Shown: positions 16,506 to 25,064, counted from the stretch's first letter. The stretch: DNA of 64,000 bases from Pseudomonadota bacterium (GCA_017860615.1 JAGDMU010000001.1:62001-126000); one strand, 5' to 3'. Numbers and translations are program-made. The notes: generated by a model from the sequence alone, not told the origin.

Positions 16506-17441
16506 ATGAATCCCATAGAGGCAATACTTTCAAAACAAAAAGTGCTTATTATTGATGGTGCATTTGGCACAGAGCTTGAACGTAAAGGGTATGACATCAA
16601 CGACTCTTTGTGGTCTGCTAAGTTTCTTATGGAAAAGCCCGAAGCGATTGGTGAAGTGCATAAAGACTATCTTGAAGCGGGTTCAGACTGTGTGACAACG
16701 GCAAGTTACCAAGCGACATATGAAGGGTTTATGAAACGTGGGATGAGTGAAGCGGAGGCCAAAGCGCTGATTCAGTCTTCGGTTAAAATCGCTCAGAAGG
16801 TACGTGATACGTTTTGGAGCGAAACCAAAAATCATGCCAAACGCCAAAAGCCTTTGGTGGCGGCTTCGGTGGGTCCTTATGGCGCTTATCTTGCCGATGG
16901 TTCGGAATTTACGGGAAATTATGGCTTAAGTCTTGAGGCGTTAAAAGCGTTTCATGCCAAACGTCTTGCCACGCTTATTGAAACAAAGCCTGATTTACTC
17001 GCCTGTGAGACGATACCTTGTTTGATCGAAGCGCAAGCGATTTGTGAGCTTTTAAGTGTGTACCCAGAGGTATCGGCATGGGTCAGTTTTAGTGCGAAAG
17101 ATGGTCAGCATATCAACAGCGGTGAAAGCATTAAAGCGTGTGCGACTTACTTAGAAACACAACCCAATGTTGTTGCCATTGGCATCAACTGTACCGCTCC
17201 TCAGCATATTGACTCACTGATTGAAGAGATAAAAGCGGTCTCTACCAAACCGATTATCGTCTATCCTAATGGTGGCTCAACGTACAATGCACTCACGAAA
17301 ACATGGGATGGTCTTTCTAAAAGTTCATCGTATGGAAAGATGGCGTATACGTGGTATGAGAAGGGTGCTCGTATCATCGGGGGATGTTGTCAAACAACAC
17401 CAGAAGATATAGCGCAAATTGCAAAGTGGGTGAGAGCTTAA
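16506..17441 (+). CDS. homocysteine S-methyltransferase (MmuM type)
   Basis: 311 residues. It transfers a methyl group from S-methylmethionine or S-adenosylmethionine to homocysteine, giving methionine. Signatures are DGAFGTELERKG at the N-terminus, and the zinc ligands Cys in GINCTAP and the pair in IIGGCCQTTP. It has no cobalamin or folate domain. It follows nifN after 32 bp, with GGGAGAA before the ATG at 16506, and a terminator-like hairpin lies just after it, so it is probably the third gene of the nifE transcript. Use in recycling homocysteine from the SAM used by NifB is inference. Confidence 0.9.
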   Translation: MNPIEAILSKQKVLIIDGAFGTELERKGYDINDSLWSAKFLMEKPEAIGEVHKDYLEAGSDCVTTASYQATYEGFMKRGMSEAEAKALIQSSVKIAQKVRDTFWSETKNHAKRQKPLVAASVGPYGAYLADGSEFTGNYGLSLEALKAFHAKRLATLIETKPDLLACETIPCLIEAQAICELLSVYPEVSAWVSFSAKDGQHINSGESIKACATYLETQPNVVAIGINCTAPQHIDSLIEEIKAVSTKPIIVYPNGGSTYNALTKTWDGLSKSSSYGKMAYTWYEKGARIIGGCCQTTPEDIAQIAKWVRA

Positions 17442-17448
17442 AGGTTTA

Positions 17449-17467
17449 GGGCGCGATGAATGCGCCC
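17449..17467. terminator. hairpin between convergent mmuM-like and bacterioferritin genes
   Basis: GGGCGC (17449-17454) and GCGCCC (17462-17467) form a 6-bp GC stem with a 7-base loop, followed by TTGTAAT. It lies between two convergent stops and could serve both strands. The U tract is weak. Confidence 0.6.
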
Positions 17468-17475
17468 TTGTAATG

Positions 17476-18000
17476 TTACGCGGGATTGCTCGCAGCCGCA
17501 GCTGCGGCTGCCATTGCGGTTGCTTTTTTCTTACTGCGTTCCATGGATTGAAGTACTAAGTATTGCTCTCCAAATTTGAGCATATTTTCCATCTCATCAT
17601 CAAACTCAGCATAGTGTCCTTCTTCTTCAAGCACAAGTTCTTCAAACAGTTTTTTACTGACGCTATCGGCGTTGTTTCCACACTCAATGGCAAAGTTGTT
17701 GTACGTGACAACGGCATCTTCTTCGCTTTGACGCGCGAACTCAAGCATCGCTTTCACATCGGTGATCTGTTTCACCTCTTCAGAGGCTTTCATCTCGATC
17801 GTTCCTTTTAAGAAAAGCACACGATCGGCAAGGCGTTCTATGTGAAGCATCTCGGCAATGGCGGTGCGCTTAAACAGGGTTGAGAGTAGGTCGTAGCCTT
17901 GGTCATCACAGTGGAAATGTAAAAACATGTATTGGTGGACGGCTGAGAGTTCATCTGCAATCGCACGGTTGAGTAACTCGATACTTTTATCTCTTTTCAT
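17476..18000 (-). CDS. bfr: bacterioferritin
   Basis: 174 residues. A four-helix ferritin-like iron-storage protein. Ferroxidase-type residues are visible in ADELSAVHQY, AEMLHIERL and EEEGHYAEF, and a Met in AEML corresponds to the haem-ligand Met of bacterioferritin. An unusual alanine-rich tail (seven consecutive Ala near the end) extends past the normal helix bundle. ATG 18000 has GGAG seven bases upstream; ATG 18015 does not. Lying between nif blocks, it could supply or buffer iron for nitrogenase, but no nif-type promoter is seen for it. Confidence 0.88.
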   Translation of the reverse strand: MKRDKSIELLNRAIADELSAVHQYMFLHFHCDDQGYDLLSTLFKRTAIAEMLHIERLADRVLFLKGTIEMKASEEVKQITDVKAMLEFARQSEEDAVVTYNNFAIECGNNADSVSKKLFEELVLEEEGHYAEFDDEMENMLKFGEQYLVLQSMERSKKKATAMAAAAAAASNPA

Positions 18001-18067
18001 AGAACACTCCTTCAAAAAATTTCTCTAAATAGTACCATAAAATAGGCTTTTAAATAATTTTTTCTAC

Positions 18068-18081
18068 GGAACACTTCTTGT
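18068..18081 (+). promoter_or_regulatory. sigma54-type promoter of the Cache-CheW gene
   Basis: CTACGGAACACTTCTTGT: GG at 18068-18069, GT at 18080-18081, N10 spacing. The predicted transcript start is about 40 bases before ATG 18134. The sequence is nearly identical to the nifX promoter at 22600. Confidence 0.75.
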
Positions 18082-18133
18082 ATAGGTTGAAAAAACTGCC
18101 TTCTTAAATCTACCATGAAGGAACATGAAATCC

Positions 18134-20650
18134 ATGCCTGAACAAAGCCATACTGAGCATTACAATGCGTATATCCCTGAAGTTGTTGCTTATCAAAAGT
18201 CACTCGATCAACTCTCTGAGCGATGGAACTTACTTTCCCTTTTAGGACAGATGAGCAACATTGGTATGGACATTTCTGAAACCAGACAGGCATTTAGCAA
18301 TCTCTCTGAACAGCTCTTGCAACGCCTTTGCGAAGAAACGGTGAAAAAGCTCGCGACGGAGTTGGGTGCTAAGGCGCAAGTCGCTATCGACATCTTAATC
18401 CGCAATCTCTTTGAACGCACGGCAGACATAGGCTTTTTAGCGATGGATACCATCATCTGTGACTTTGCAAAAAAAAGCAAAGAGGAGCAAAAAAGCGCAC
18501 TTCCATCCTTGCAAAACCGTTTTCATGAGTACATCGAAAAGTACAGTGTTTACAGCGATGTGTTGTTATTTGATCTTGAAGGCACACTGATCGCTTCAAC
18601 CCAAGATACCAAAATAGGCAAGAAGATAGAGAGTGCTTTTATCTACGAAGCAATGCATACGTCACAAGAGTATGTGGAGAGTTTTGGCATCTACCCACTG
18701 GTCAGTGAAAAAGAGAGCTTGTTGTACAGCTATCGTGTCTGCGATGCAAGTAATACGCCCCTTGCCGTGTTGTGTCTTGTGTTCAAATTTCAAGATGAAA
18801 TGCGTGTCATCATCTCCAATCTCATTGAAAACGAGACATGGGCGGACATTCTTTTGTTGGATGAAAACAATCGTACGATTTACAGCAGTGACCCGTTTCA
18901 TTACGCTCTTGGAGCACCTCAAAAAACAGCACTGAAAAGCTTTGATATCGTCCCTTTCTCTGGTGCAGAATATGTAGCGAAAACACAATCCACCAAAGGG
19001 TATCAAGGCTTTTACGGGCTTGGATGGATGGGACATGCATTGATGCCTTTGGCGTTTGCTTTTCATCAAAAACAAGCCCATGTGCCTTTTACGGAAGAAC
19101 AGATCAAGATCATCAAAAACTCTTCACTTTTTTCAGAGGAGTTCACCAGCATTCCCACCAAAGCAGAAGCGATTCAAAGACGCCTTGATATGACCATTTG
19201 GAACGGTAATGTGCAAATCGCTAATCAAAAAAGTGGCGACAACTCCTTTTCAAAGTCGCTTCTCAATGAAATCTCTCGCACAGGTGCACAAACCAAAAAA
19301 ACCTTTGAAGAGTCCATCGGCAATCTTAACTGGACGGTAGTCGCCTCGTTCATCAATGATGCGAGTTTTAACGCCAAGCTTGCCATAGACATTATGGATA
19401 GAAATCTCTACGAGCGTGCGAATGACTGTCGGTGGTGGGCACTCAGTCCTGTGTTCATTAAAGCGTTTAGCGCAAAATTCAAAGAGTTTACGAGCATTCG
19501 CAAAGAGTTTGGACATGAAATCACCGAAGTGCTCAGTGCCATCAATGCCCTTTATACGGTTTACAGCAATCTCTTTTTATTTGATGCACAAGGCTGTGTT
19601 ATAGCCGTAAGTCAAGAAAAATACGCACATCTTATTGGAAAGCGCATTGGAGCGCATTACATCGCTCAAACGCTGGCACTGAAAAGTTCCAAAGAGTATG
19701 TGGTCAGTCCGTTTGAAAAAACAGAACTTTACGATGGAAAATATACGTACATTTACAGTGCGCCTATCTTTATTGAAGGATTTAAAGAGGCACAAGGGGG
19801 TATTGGTATTGTCTTTGATGCTGAGGTGCAATTTGAAGCGATGCTAAGTGATGTTGTAGGCAATGATGAACGCTCTTTCGCTCTTTTTATAGAGAGTAAA
19901 ACCAACAGCGTGATCGCTTCGACCAACCCAATGATTGGCATTGGTGAGCGATGTGTCTTTTGCGACTCTTCTGAAAACATGGTGTTGATTAAAGATGAGT
20001 ACTTCATCATTGGTAAAGGCAAATCTCAGGGTTACCGAGAGTTTAAATGCAGTGATGGCTACTGCAATGATGTAACTGCCATAGTTTGCATCAAAATCGC
20101 AAACAAAGAAGCATGTGTCACTGATGAAACACCAAAAAATGGTAAAAAACAGTATCTTTACCCGCGTGTTGGGGCATCGGAAAAGACGGTTGAGCTTTCA
20201 ACGTTTTGGATGAATGGCACACTCTTTGCCATAGAAAGCCAGCAAATTTACGCAGCCCTTGAAGGGCAAGATGTCACGCAGGTGATTGGGTGTGATGAAA
20301 TCTATGTAGGTATGATTACGTGGAATAACAAAACCATACCCGTAGCATCTCTAGCTAAGTACTTCCACCATAACATCGCATATGATAAAGAACGCCATCA
20401 TATCGTTGTTCTAAAAGGCAGTGAAGAGAAGCCCTTTGGCTTGGTCATCGACATGGTTCAAGACAGCCCTGAAGTGCCTTTGCGTTGCATTGATGAAACC
20501 AGCCAAGCGATGATGGGTCAGCATACGCTTACCAAAGCCATCGTCAAATCGGATATGGGACAAGAAAAGGCGGAGATGCTCTCTATTCTTGATCCTCTTA
20601 AAATCGAAAAGTATTTACACATGGAAAAACAATCCCAAATCGTAAAGTGA
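18134..20650 (+). CDS. soluble double-Cache-like protein with C-terminal CheW domain
   Basis: 838 residues with no signal peptide, no transmembrane helix and no MCP or kinase domain. Two related sensor-like modules are visible: about 60-260 containing AIDILIRNLFERTAD, and about 385-600 containing AIDIMDRNLYERAND. Each continues into a Cache/PDC-like strand pattern (VLLFDLEGTLIAST; LFLFDAQGCVIAVS). Between module 2 and CheW is a cysteine cluster: CVFC near 605, CSDGYC near 638, then two more Cys. Residues about 685-830 are CheW-like (VELSTFWMNGTLFAIES, GMITWNNKTIPVASL). ATG 18134 has AAGGAA at 18118-18123; ATG 18125 is too close to it. The nif-type promoter suggests expression with nitrogenase. 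Coupling to chemotaxis is inference. Confidence 0.75.
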   Translation: MPEQSHTEHYNAYIPEVVAYQKSLDQLSERWNLLSLLGQMSNIGMDISETRQAFSNLSEQLLQRLCEETVKKLATELGAKAQVAIDILIRNLFERTADIGFLAMDTIICDFAKKSKEEQKSALPSLQNRFHEYIEKYSVYSDVLLFDLEGTLIASTQDTKIGKKIESAFIYEAMHTSQEYVESFGIYPLVSEKESLLYSYRVCDASNTPLAVLCLVFKFQDEMRVIISNLIENETWADILLLDENNRTIYSSDPFHYALGAPQKTALKSFDIVPFSGAEYVAKTQSTKGYQGFYGLGWMGHALMPLAFAFHQKQAHVPFTEEQIKIIKNSSLFSEEFTSIPTKAEAIQRRLDMTIWNGNVQIANQKSGDNSFSKSLLNEISRTGAQTKKTFEESIGNLNWTVVASFINDASFNAKLAIDIMDRNLYERANDCRWWALSPVFIKAFSAKFKEFTSIRKEFGHEITEVLSAINALYTVYSNLFLFDAQGCVIAVSQEKYAHLIGKRIGAHYIAQTLALKSSKEYVVSPFEKTELYDGKYTYIYSAPIFIEGFKEAQGGIGIVFDAEVQFEAMLSDVVGNDERSFALFIESKTNSVIASTNPMIGIGERCVFCDSSENMVLIKDEYFIIGKGKSQGYREFKCSDGYCNDVTAIVCIKIANKEACVTDETPKNGKKQYLYPRVGASEKTVELSTFWMNGTLFAIESQQIYAALEGQDVTQVIGCDEIYVGMITWNNKTIPVASLAKYFHHNIAYDKERHHIVVLKGSEEKPFGLVIDMVQDSPEVPLRCIDETSQAMMGQHTLTKAIVKSDMGQEKAEMLSILDPLKIEKYLHMEKQSQIVK

Positions 20651-20657
20651 GAGCCAA

Positions 20658-22511
20658 TTAAGCCTTAATCATTTCTTCTTTATCGCTTTTTTCAGTTGAT
20701 GGAAAAAGTGATAAAGAAACTTTCTCATCAACACTTTTGATATGCACATCGTGCTGCGAAAAAGGAATTTCGATACCATGTGCATTGAGCGTGTTGTAGA
20801 TAATAATGAGAAATCTTGACATCGTTTTGCTGGGTGCTAAAATTTCTTCTCCATGAATCCATACTTGAAGTGTAAAATTAACACTACTGCTACCAAGGCC
20901 CGTCATAATGACGTTGGTATATTTATCCTGTGTCATGAGAATATCTTTATACCCACTGTTCGCAACCGCTTCTACAATAACAGCAATAACATGTTCAGGT
21001 TTCGTACCATACGCAACACCAAAAGGTATATCAAAACGTTTGAGTTTATCGTGCATCGTCCAGTTAATCACATTGCCTTCGATAAAATTGCGATTGGGAA
21101 CAATGACGTCTATATTGCCGTTGGTATTGAGAGTCGTTGAACGCATACGAATATCGGAGACATGACCACGCAAGCTATCGGACAACTCAACAAAATCACC
21201 AATTTTAATGCTTCGCTCAAACATCAAGATAATTCCAGAGACAAAATTTGAGACAATATTTTGCAGACCAAAACCAATACCCACAGAAAGTGCTCCAGCT
21301 ACCAGAGCGATAGAGGAGAGGTCGATGCCCATGACGTTAAGCGCTACAAAAAAAGCCGTGATGACAATGACGTAGTAGCCAATGTTGGATAAAATCGTGC
21401 GTGTTGCTAAGTTGATAGATTTACTATTTTGTGTCATTCTTTTAATGCTGGTTTTATAAAAACCTCCACCAAAAATACCAATCAGAAAAATAAGTACCGC
21501 TAAGATCATTTTCAACATGCTAATGGGTGAGCCATTCAGTGTAAAAATGGGTTCACTCATCATATCCCAAGAGGTTTTTAGGATATTTTTAAACTCTTGT
21601 TCCGTAGAACCTTTAATGGTATCAATCGTGCCAAAATACTTTTTTTCCATAGTGTGGAGTAAGGAGGCAATGGACTCTTTGATCACATTGGCATTTTCCA
21701 AGCCAGAAGCTTCATCAAGAATACTTTTTTCTAACACAAATGCTTTGTCATTTTTAAATTTCAACGCATCTGATAATTCTAAAAATAACGAAGATATCGT
21801 TGCTCGTAACGCTTTATTATAGGCATCTTCTTTCGTAGTGATCGTTGCGGTTGAAATGCCTTTATCGTGTGTATCTCCTAAGAGTTCAAAACGCTCTTTT
21901 TTAACTAAAAAGGTATCAATGGTTGCGCGTAATTTTGAAGCTTCCTCTTGCGCCATCACGGTTTTTTTGGACAGACTCTCAGAGTCAAATGGAATGTTTT
22001 TCAAAGATTCAATCAACATCTTTTCGATGGAGAGCATTTCATTGGCGATAATGTCATATTGATCTTTAAACTCTTGCAATGATTTTGTGTACAGGGCACT
22101 TTGAAGTTGGAGTGTACGCTCTGACGTTGCGTTGTTCTCTAAACTTTTGATCTCTTTGGTTAAGGATTTTATCTTAGTTTCTATGGATTGTATTTTTTTG
22201 GCAAGAGAATCTTTCTTAAGTGTGTCATCGATGTAACGATTAAAAAGAGAGGTGTATTCATCAACACTTGTAGGGACATTTATTGTTGTATTGGTAACGA
22301 GTGTGGGTTGGATATTGATAAGTTTTTCAAGCAATACTTTTTGTAAAGCAATCTCATCATTCGAGACTTTTGACTCTTTGATTGTTTTTAAGAGATTGAT
22401 GTAAACGGTTTTGTCGGCGTTGATTAAAGAGGTATTTTGGTCATCTGCCAGAACGGTATTTGAGAACATCCATATTAAAAAAGCGAATGATTTTAGGACA
22501 CGCATAGCCAT
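20658..22511 (-). CDS. MscS-family mechanosensitive channel
   Basis: 617 residues. A signal peptide (to about residue 22, ending VLADD) is followed by a long helical periplasmic domain (about 25-320), one transmembrane segment near 330-350 and two or more between 370 and 430. The MscS pore and beta domain follow: GIGFGLQNIVSNFVSGIILMFERS, then IKIGDFVEL and VPNRNFIEGNVINWT. It opens on membrane tension to release solutes. It ends 7 bp from the convergent Cache-CheW gene. No nif connection is visible. Confidence 0.9.
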   Translation of the reverse strand: MAMRVLKSFAFLIWMFSNTVLADDQNTSLINADKTVYINLLKTIKESKVSNDEIALQKVLLEKLINIQPTLVTNTTINVPTSVDEYTSLFNRYIDDTLKKDSLAKKIQSIETKIKSLTKEIKSLENNATSERTLQLQSALYTKSLQEFKDQYDIIANEMLSIEKMLIESLKNIPFDSESLSKKTVMAQEEASKLRATIDTFLVKKERFELLGDTHDKGISTATITTKEDAYNKALRATISSLFLELSDALKFKNDKAFVLEKSILDEASGLENANVIKESIASLLHTMEKKYFGTIDTIKGSTEQEFKNILKTSWDMMSEPIFTLNGSPISMLKMILAVLIFLIGIFGGGFYKTSIKRMTQNSKSINLATRTILSNIGYYVIVITAFFVALNVMGIDLSSIALVAGALSVGIGFGLQNIVSNFVSGIILMFERSIKIGDFVELSDSLRGHVSDIRMRSTTLNTNGNIDVIVPNRNFIEGNVINWTMHDKLKRFDIPFGVAYGTKPEHVIAVIVEAVANSGYKDILMTQDKYTNVIMTGLGSSSVNFTLQVWIHGEEILAPSKTMSRFLIIIYNTLNAHGIEIPFSQHDVHIKSVDEKVSLSLFPSTEKSDKEEMIKA

Positions 22512-22599
22512 CTAAATTCTCCAAAGTTGAATCGAAAAAATATAGACTTATTATACCCTCAATGTATTTAAAACCAATTCTGAACCAATCCTTACCAAC

Positions 22600-22613
22600 G
22601 GAACACTTCTTGT
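22600..22613 (+). promoter_or_regulatory. sigma54-type promoter of the nifX operon
   Basis: CAACGGAACACTTCTTGT: GG at 22600-22601, GT at 22612-22613, N10 spacing, 38 bases before the nifX ATG. It shares GGAACACTTCTTGTA with the 18068 site. Confidence 0.75.
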
Positions 22614-22651
22614 AAATGTATGAATAACGTTTAGCATAGGAGGATAAAAAG

Positions 22652-23008
22652 ATGGTCAAGGTAGCGTTTTTTACAAACGATCTCAAAAACATTGATGCCC
22701 ATTTTGGCTCAGGAGAGCAATTTGCCGTGTATGACGTGGGTGCAACAGGGTTTAATCTCCTCGAAGTTGTGCAAACAGGCGAAGAGCGAACCGAAGGTAG
22801 AGTTGAGATGTTACAGCATGAAAATGTTGACATTATGTACTGTGTCGAAATTGGACCAGCTGCTGCGGCAAAAGTCGTCAACAGTCGAATCTTTCCTATC
22901 AAATACAAAGAAGTGGTGAGCATTGAAGCAGAGCTGAATAAGCTTCAAAATATGATCGCAACCAATCCTCCTCCGTTTATCAAAAAAATCTTAGAAGCCA
23001 GAGGATAA
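22652..23008 (+). CDS. nifX: nitrogenase cofactor carrier NifX
   Basis: 118 residues. NifX carries NifB-co and the later precursor between NifB and NifEN. The N-terminus MVKVAFFTNDLKNIDAHFGSGEQFAVYDV has the family HFG, and the tail PPPFIKKILEARG is typical of NifX. GGAGG lies at 22639-22643. It is the first gene of a seven-gene plus-strand operon; the next gene starts 4 bp later. Confidence 0.93.
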   Translation: MVKVAFFTNDLKNIDAHFGSGEQFAVYDVGATGFNLLEVVQTGEERTEGRVEMLQHENVDIMYCVEIGPAAAAKVVNSRIFPIKYKEVVSIEAELNKLQNMIATNPPPFIKKILEARG

Positions 23009-23012
23009 GGCT

Positions 23013-23444
23013 ATGAATGAACTTGAAAAGTTGTTCATCGAAACACTGACCTCTCAGATCAGGGCGCTTGACCAGTTTGGTACTTGGGCGAAGAAGAGTG
23101 ATGAAGAAATTTTGTCCGAGAAATATGTTAAGACCAAAGAGCAACTTAAAAACGTTCCTATTATCGCGGACATTGATGAGATGCAGATCAAAGATATTCG
23201 GCTGATTTTTCAGTCCATCGCATTGGCTTTCGAGCTTAAAACGAGTGTTATGTGTTCTGTTGTGATGGAGATGAGTCACGAAGGATTTGGACGTGCTGTG
23301 GTTTTGGCAGAGAAGATTGTTGTGACTAACAAGTTTTTCAAAGACGCGCATCGTTACAGTTTTAGAACGTATGAGGATCTTATTAAAGAGGGCGGAAAGA
23401 TGTTAAAAGATGCTCTCGACATTTATGAAACCTATAAAAAATAA
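23013..23444 (+). CDS. NifX-associated nitrogen fixation protein (DUF269)
   Basis: 143 residues, matching the DUF269 NifX-associated family in length and pattern (ELEKLFIETLTSQIRALDQFGTWAKKSD near the start, VVLAEKIVVTNKFFKDAHRYSF later). Members almost always sit next to nifX, as here. The biochemical role is not established; a helper in cofactor transfer is assumed. It is soluble with no cysteine motif. Confidence 0.9.
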   Translation: MNELEKLFIETLTSQIRALDQFGTWAKKSDEEILSEKYVKTKEQLKNVPIIADIDEMQIKDIRLIFQSIALAFELKTSVMCSVVMEMSHEGFGRAVVLAEKIVVTNKFFKDAHRYSFRTYEDLIKEGGKMLKDALDIYETYKK

Positions 23445-23456
23445 GCAGGATAGAAC

Positions 23457-23975
23457 ATGGCAAAGGTTGGTATATTTTACGCAAGTGCAGGCGGCAATAC
23501 AACATTGGTAGCGGAAGCTTTAAAAGAGGCATATGAACTTGAAGATGATGATTGTGTTTCAATGGAAGATGATTTTGATAGCGTTGAGCAGTTTGAAAAC
23601 TACGATGTGCTTTTTCTTGGAAGTTCCTCTTGGGGACAAGGCGATGTGCATTTTAGTTGGGTTGACGCACTTTTTGAGATCACTTCAGAGAACATCAGTT
23701 TTGCAGGTAAAACCGTTGCATTTTTTGGCGCGGGTGATAGCAAAACGCATGGTGAGCATTTCTGTTCAGCCCTTGGAAAGCTCAACCAAATTTTTAGCAA
23801 AGCAGGGGCAAAAGTTATCGGTTTTGTGGACAAAGAAGGCTACACCTATACGGCTTCTTTAGCAGAAGTAGGCGATAAACTCTGTGGTTTAGCCATCGAT
23901 AATATCAATGAGAAAGAGAAAACAAGTGAGCGCATTGAAAACTGGATAGAGCAGTTACAAAGCGAACTTTCATAA
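23457..23975 (+). CDS. nifF: flavodoxin (nif operon; NifF-like)
   Basis: 172 residues, a long-chain flavodoxin. The FMN phosphate loop is YASAGGNTT near residues 8-16, and FLGSSSWGQGDVHFSW and FFGAGDSKTHGEHFCSALG are the FMN-binding loops. It is a low-potential one-electron donor, here probably to the Fe protein NifH because it is embedded between the NifX-associated gene and nifW. The name nifF rests on context, since housekeeping flavodoxins look the same. Confidence 0.85.
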   Translation: MAKVGIFYASAGGNTTLVAEALKEAYELEDDDCVSMEDDFDSVEQFENYDVLFLGSSSWGQGDVHFSWVDALFEITSENISFAGKTVAFFGAGDSKTHGEHFCSALGKLNQIFSKAGAKVIGFVDKEGYTYTASLAEVGDKLCGLAIDNINEKEKTSERIENWIEQLQSELS

Positions 23976-23998
23976 GCTAGTTTAAAAAGGATACGAGC

Positions 23999-24331
23999 AT
24001 GAAAACGCTAAATGATTTTTATCAACTTAAAGATGCGGAAGATTATTTCCATTTTTTTGGTATCGAGTATGATAAACATATTGTCGCGGTCAAGCGTTTT
24101 CATATTATGAGAGAGTATGGAGCATTGGTTAAAAAAGGGTTTGAAAACTTTAATGGCGATGAAAAGTATCTCATGGACTTTTTGAAGTTTGCTCTAATGC
24201 GCGTCTATATGGACTACAAACATGGGCACGCTCCAAGTGCGGCTGAGGTTTGGGGCATGATAGAAGACGGAAAAGCCAAAGGGTGTTTGGCCTGTGCGAT
24301 CTCATCTGAAGGAGGAAACTGTGCTTGCTAG
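23999..24331 (+). CDS. nifW: nitrogenase-stabilising/protective protein NifW
   Basis: 110 residues. NifW binds the MoFe protein and is needed for its maturation or oxygen protection. The pattern LKDAEDYFHFFGIEYD, then AVKRFHIMREYG, matches the family. The C-terminus is cysteine-rich (KGCLACAISSEGGNCAC: CxxC, then CxC), which I do not recall as usual for NifW. Its 3' end overlaps the GTG start of nifZ by 11 bp. Confidence 0.87.
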   Translation: MKTLNDFYQLKDAEDYFHFFGIEYDKHIVAVKRFHIMREYGALVKKGFENFNGDEKYLMDFLKFALMRVYMDYKHGHAPSAAEVWGMIEDGKAKGCLACAISSEGGNCAC

Positions 24332-24686
24332 TGAAGAAGTGGTTTTGCATAATACGGTGATGGCAAAACTTTCTGGTAAAGATGAAGAGAAAGCCAAGTT
24401 TTTTCTTGGTCAAAAAGTCAAGCTTTTGGAAGATGTTAAAAACGATGGCACATACCCGTATCTCAAAATTGGCGAGGTGATGATTAAAAAAGGCTCAATC
24501 GGGTACATCCGTACCATCGGCGAGTTTTTACAAGTCATCCGTGTGTATGAAGTCCATTTTTTAGATGCCGAAGCGGTTATAGAAGTGATCGGATGCAGAG
24601 AGCATGAGCTTGAAGCGATGGAACCTTACCGTGACCTTGAAGCCGAAGAGACAGAATGGATGATGAATCATTATAAAAATAAATAG
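24321..24686 (+). CDS. nifZ: nitrogenase maturation protein NifZ
   Basis: 121 residues from GTG 24321. NifZ helps form the second P-cluster of the MoFe protein. The core VKLLEDVKNDGTYPYLKIGEVMI, then KGSIGYIRTIGEFLQVIRVYEVHFL and IGCREHELE, is the family signature. The GTG is preceded by AAGGAGG at 24309-24315, a strong site inside nifW. An in-frame ATG further upstream (24294) lacks a ribosome site, and the next ATG is 24360. Confidence 0.88.
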   Translation: MLASEEVVLHNTVMAKLSGKDEEKAKFFLGQKVKLLEDVKNDGTYPYLKIGEVMIKKGSIGYIRTIGEFLQVIRVYEVHFLDAEAVIEVIGCREHELEAMEPYRDLEAEETEWMMNHYKNK

Positions 24687-24715
24687 TAAAAATCTTAGAA
24701 GGAGGGAAAAAAGTC

Positions 24716-25054
24716 ATGGCAAAAGTAATCTTTATGCATTTTGATAAAGAAAAAGATGGTATCTATGATGCCAAAATAGGCGAACCAGTCGTGCGTCTAG
24801 CAAAAGAGAAGGGGATTCCTATTCCTTTTGATAGCAAAGACTATGCAAAGTGTTTGGTCAGCGTTGAGAGTATCAGTGATGAAGAGCCAACAAGCTACAT
24901 GGAAGATGAAGAGCTTGATGAGCTTGTAAAGCTTGGTGCTATCACTCAGCAAGATGCGGATATCTGCCAGCAATTTACCGTGAGTCCTAAAGTTCGCATC
25001 GCTTCGATGATGATGATTAAGGGCGATGTTTTGATTAAACCATTTAAGAAGTAA
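24716..25054 (+). CDS. degenerate ferredoxin-like protein lacking cluster ligands
   Basis: 112 residues. It aligns by eye with the downstream [2Fe-2S] ferredoxin: GIPIPFDSKDYAKCLVSVES corresponds to ALPFGCRDGQCGTCVVEIVQ, and DADICQQF to RLACQM. The first ligand is Ser and the second is lost by a short deletion; only the Cys before LVSV and the one in DICQ remain. It is therefore unlikely to hold a normal [2Fe-2S] cluster. AGAAGGAGG lies 12 bases upstream of the ATG. It is retained in the nif operon with an intact frame, so a structural or regulatory role is possible (inference). Confidence 0.65.
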   Translation: MAKVIFMHFDKEKDGIYDAKIGEPVVRLAKEKGIPIPFDSKDYAKCLVSVESISDEEPTSYMEDEELDELVKLGAITQQDADICQQFTVSPKVRIASMMMIKGDVLIKPFKK

Positions 25055-25064
25055 AGGATACAAG

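Noticed and set aside
21595-21612. TTCTACGGAACA on the minus strand inside the MscS gene, resembling the nif promoter core
   Set aside because: No GC or GT occurs 10 bases after the GG, and the site is inside a coding region with no gene start downstream.
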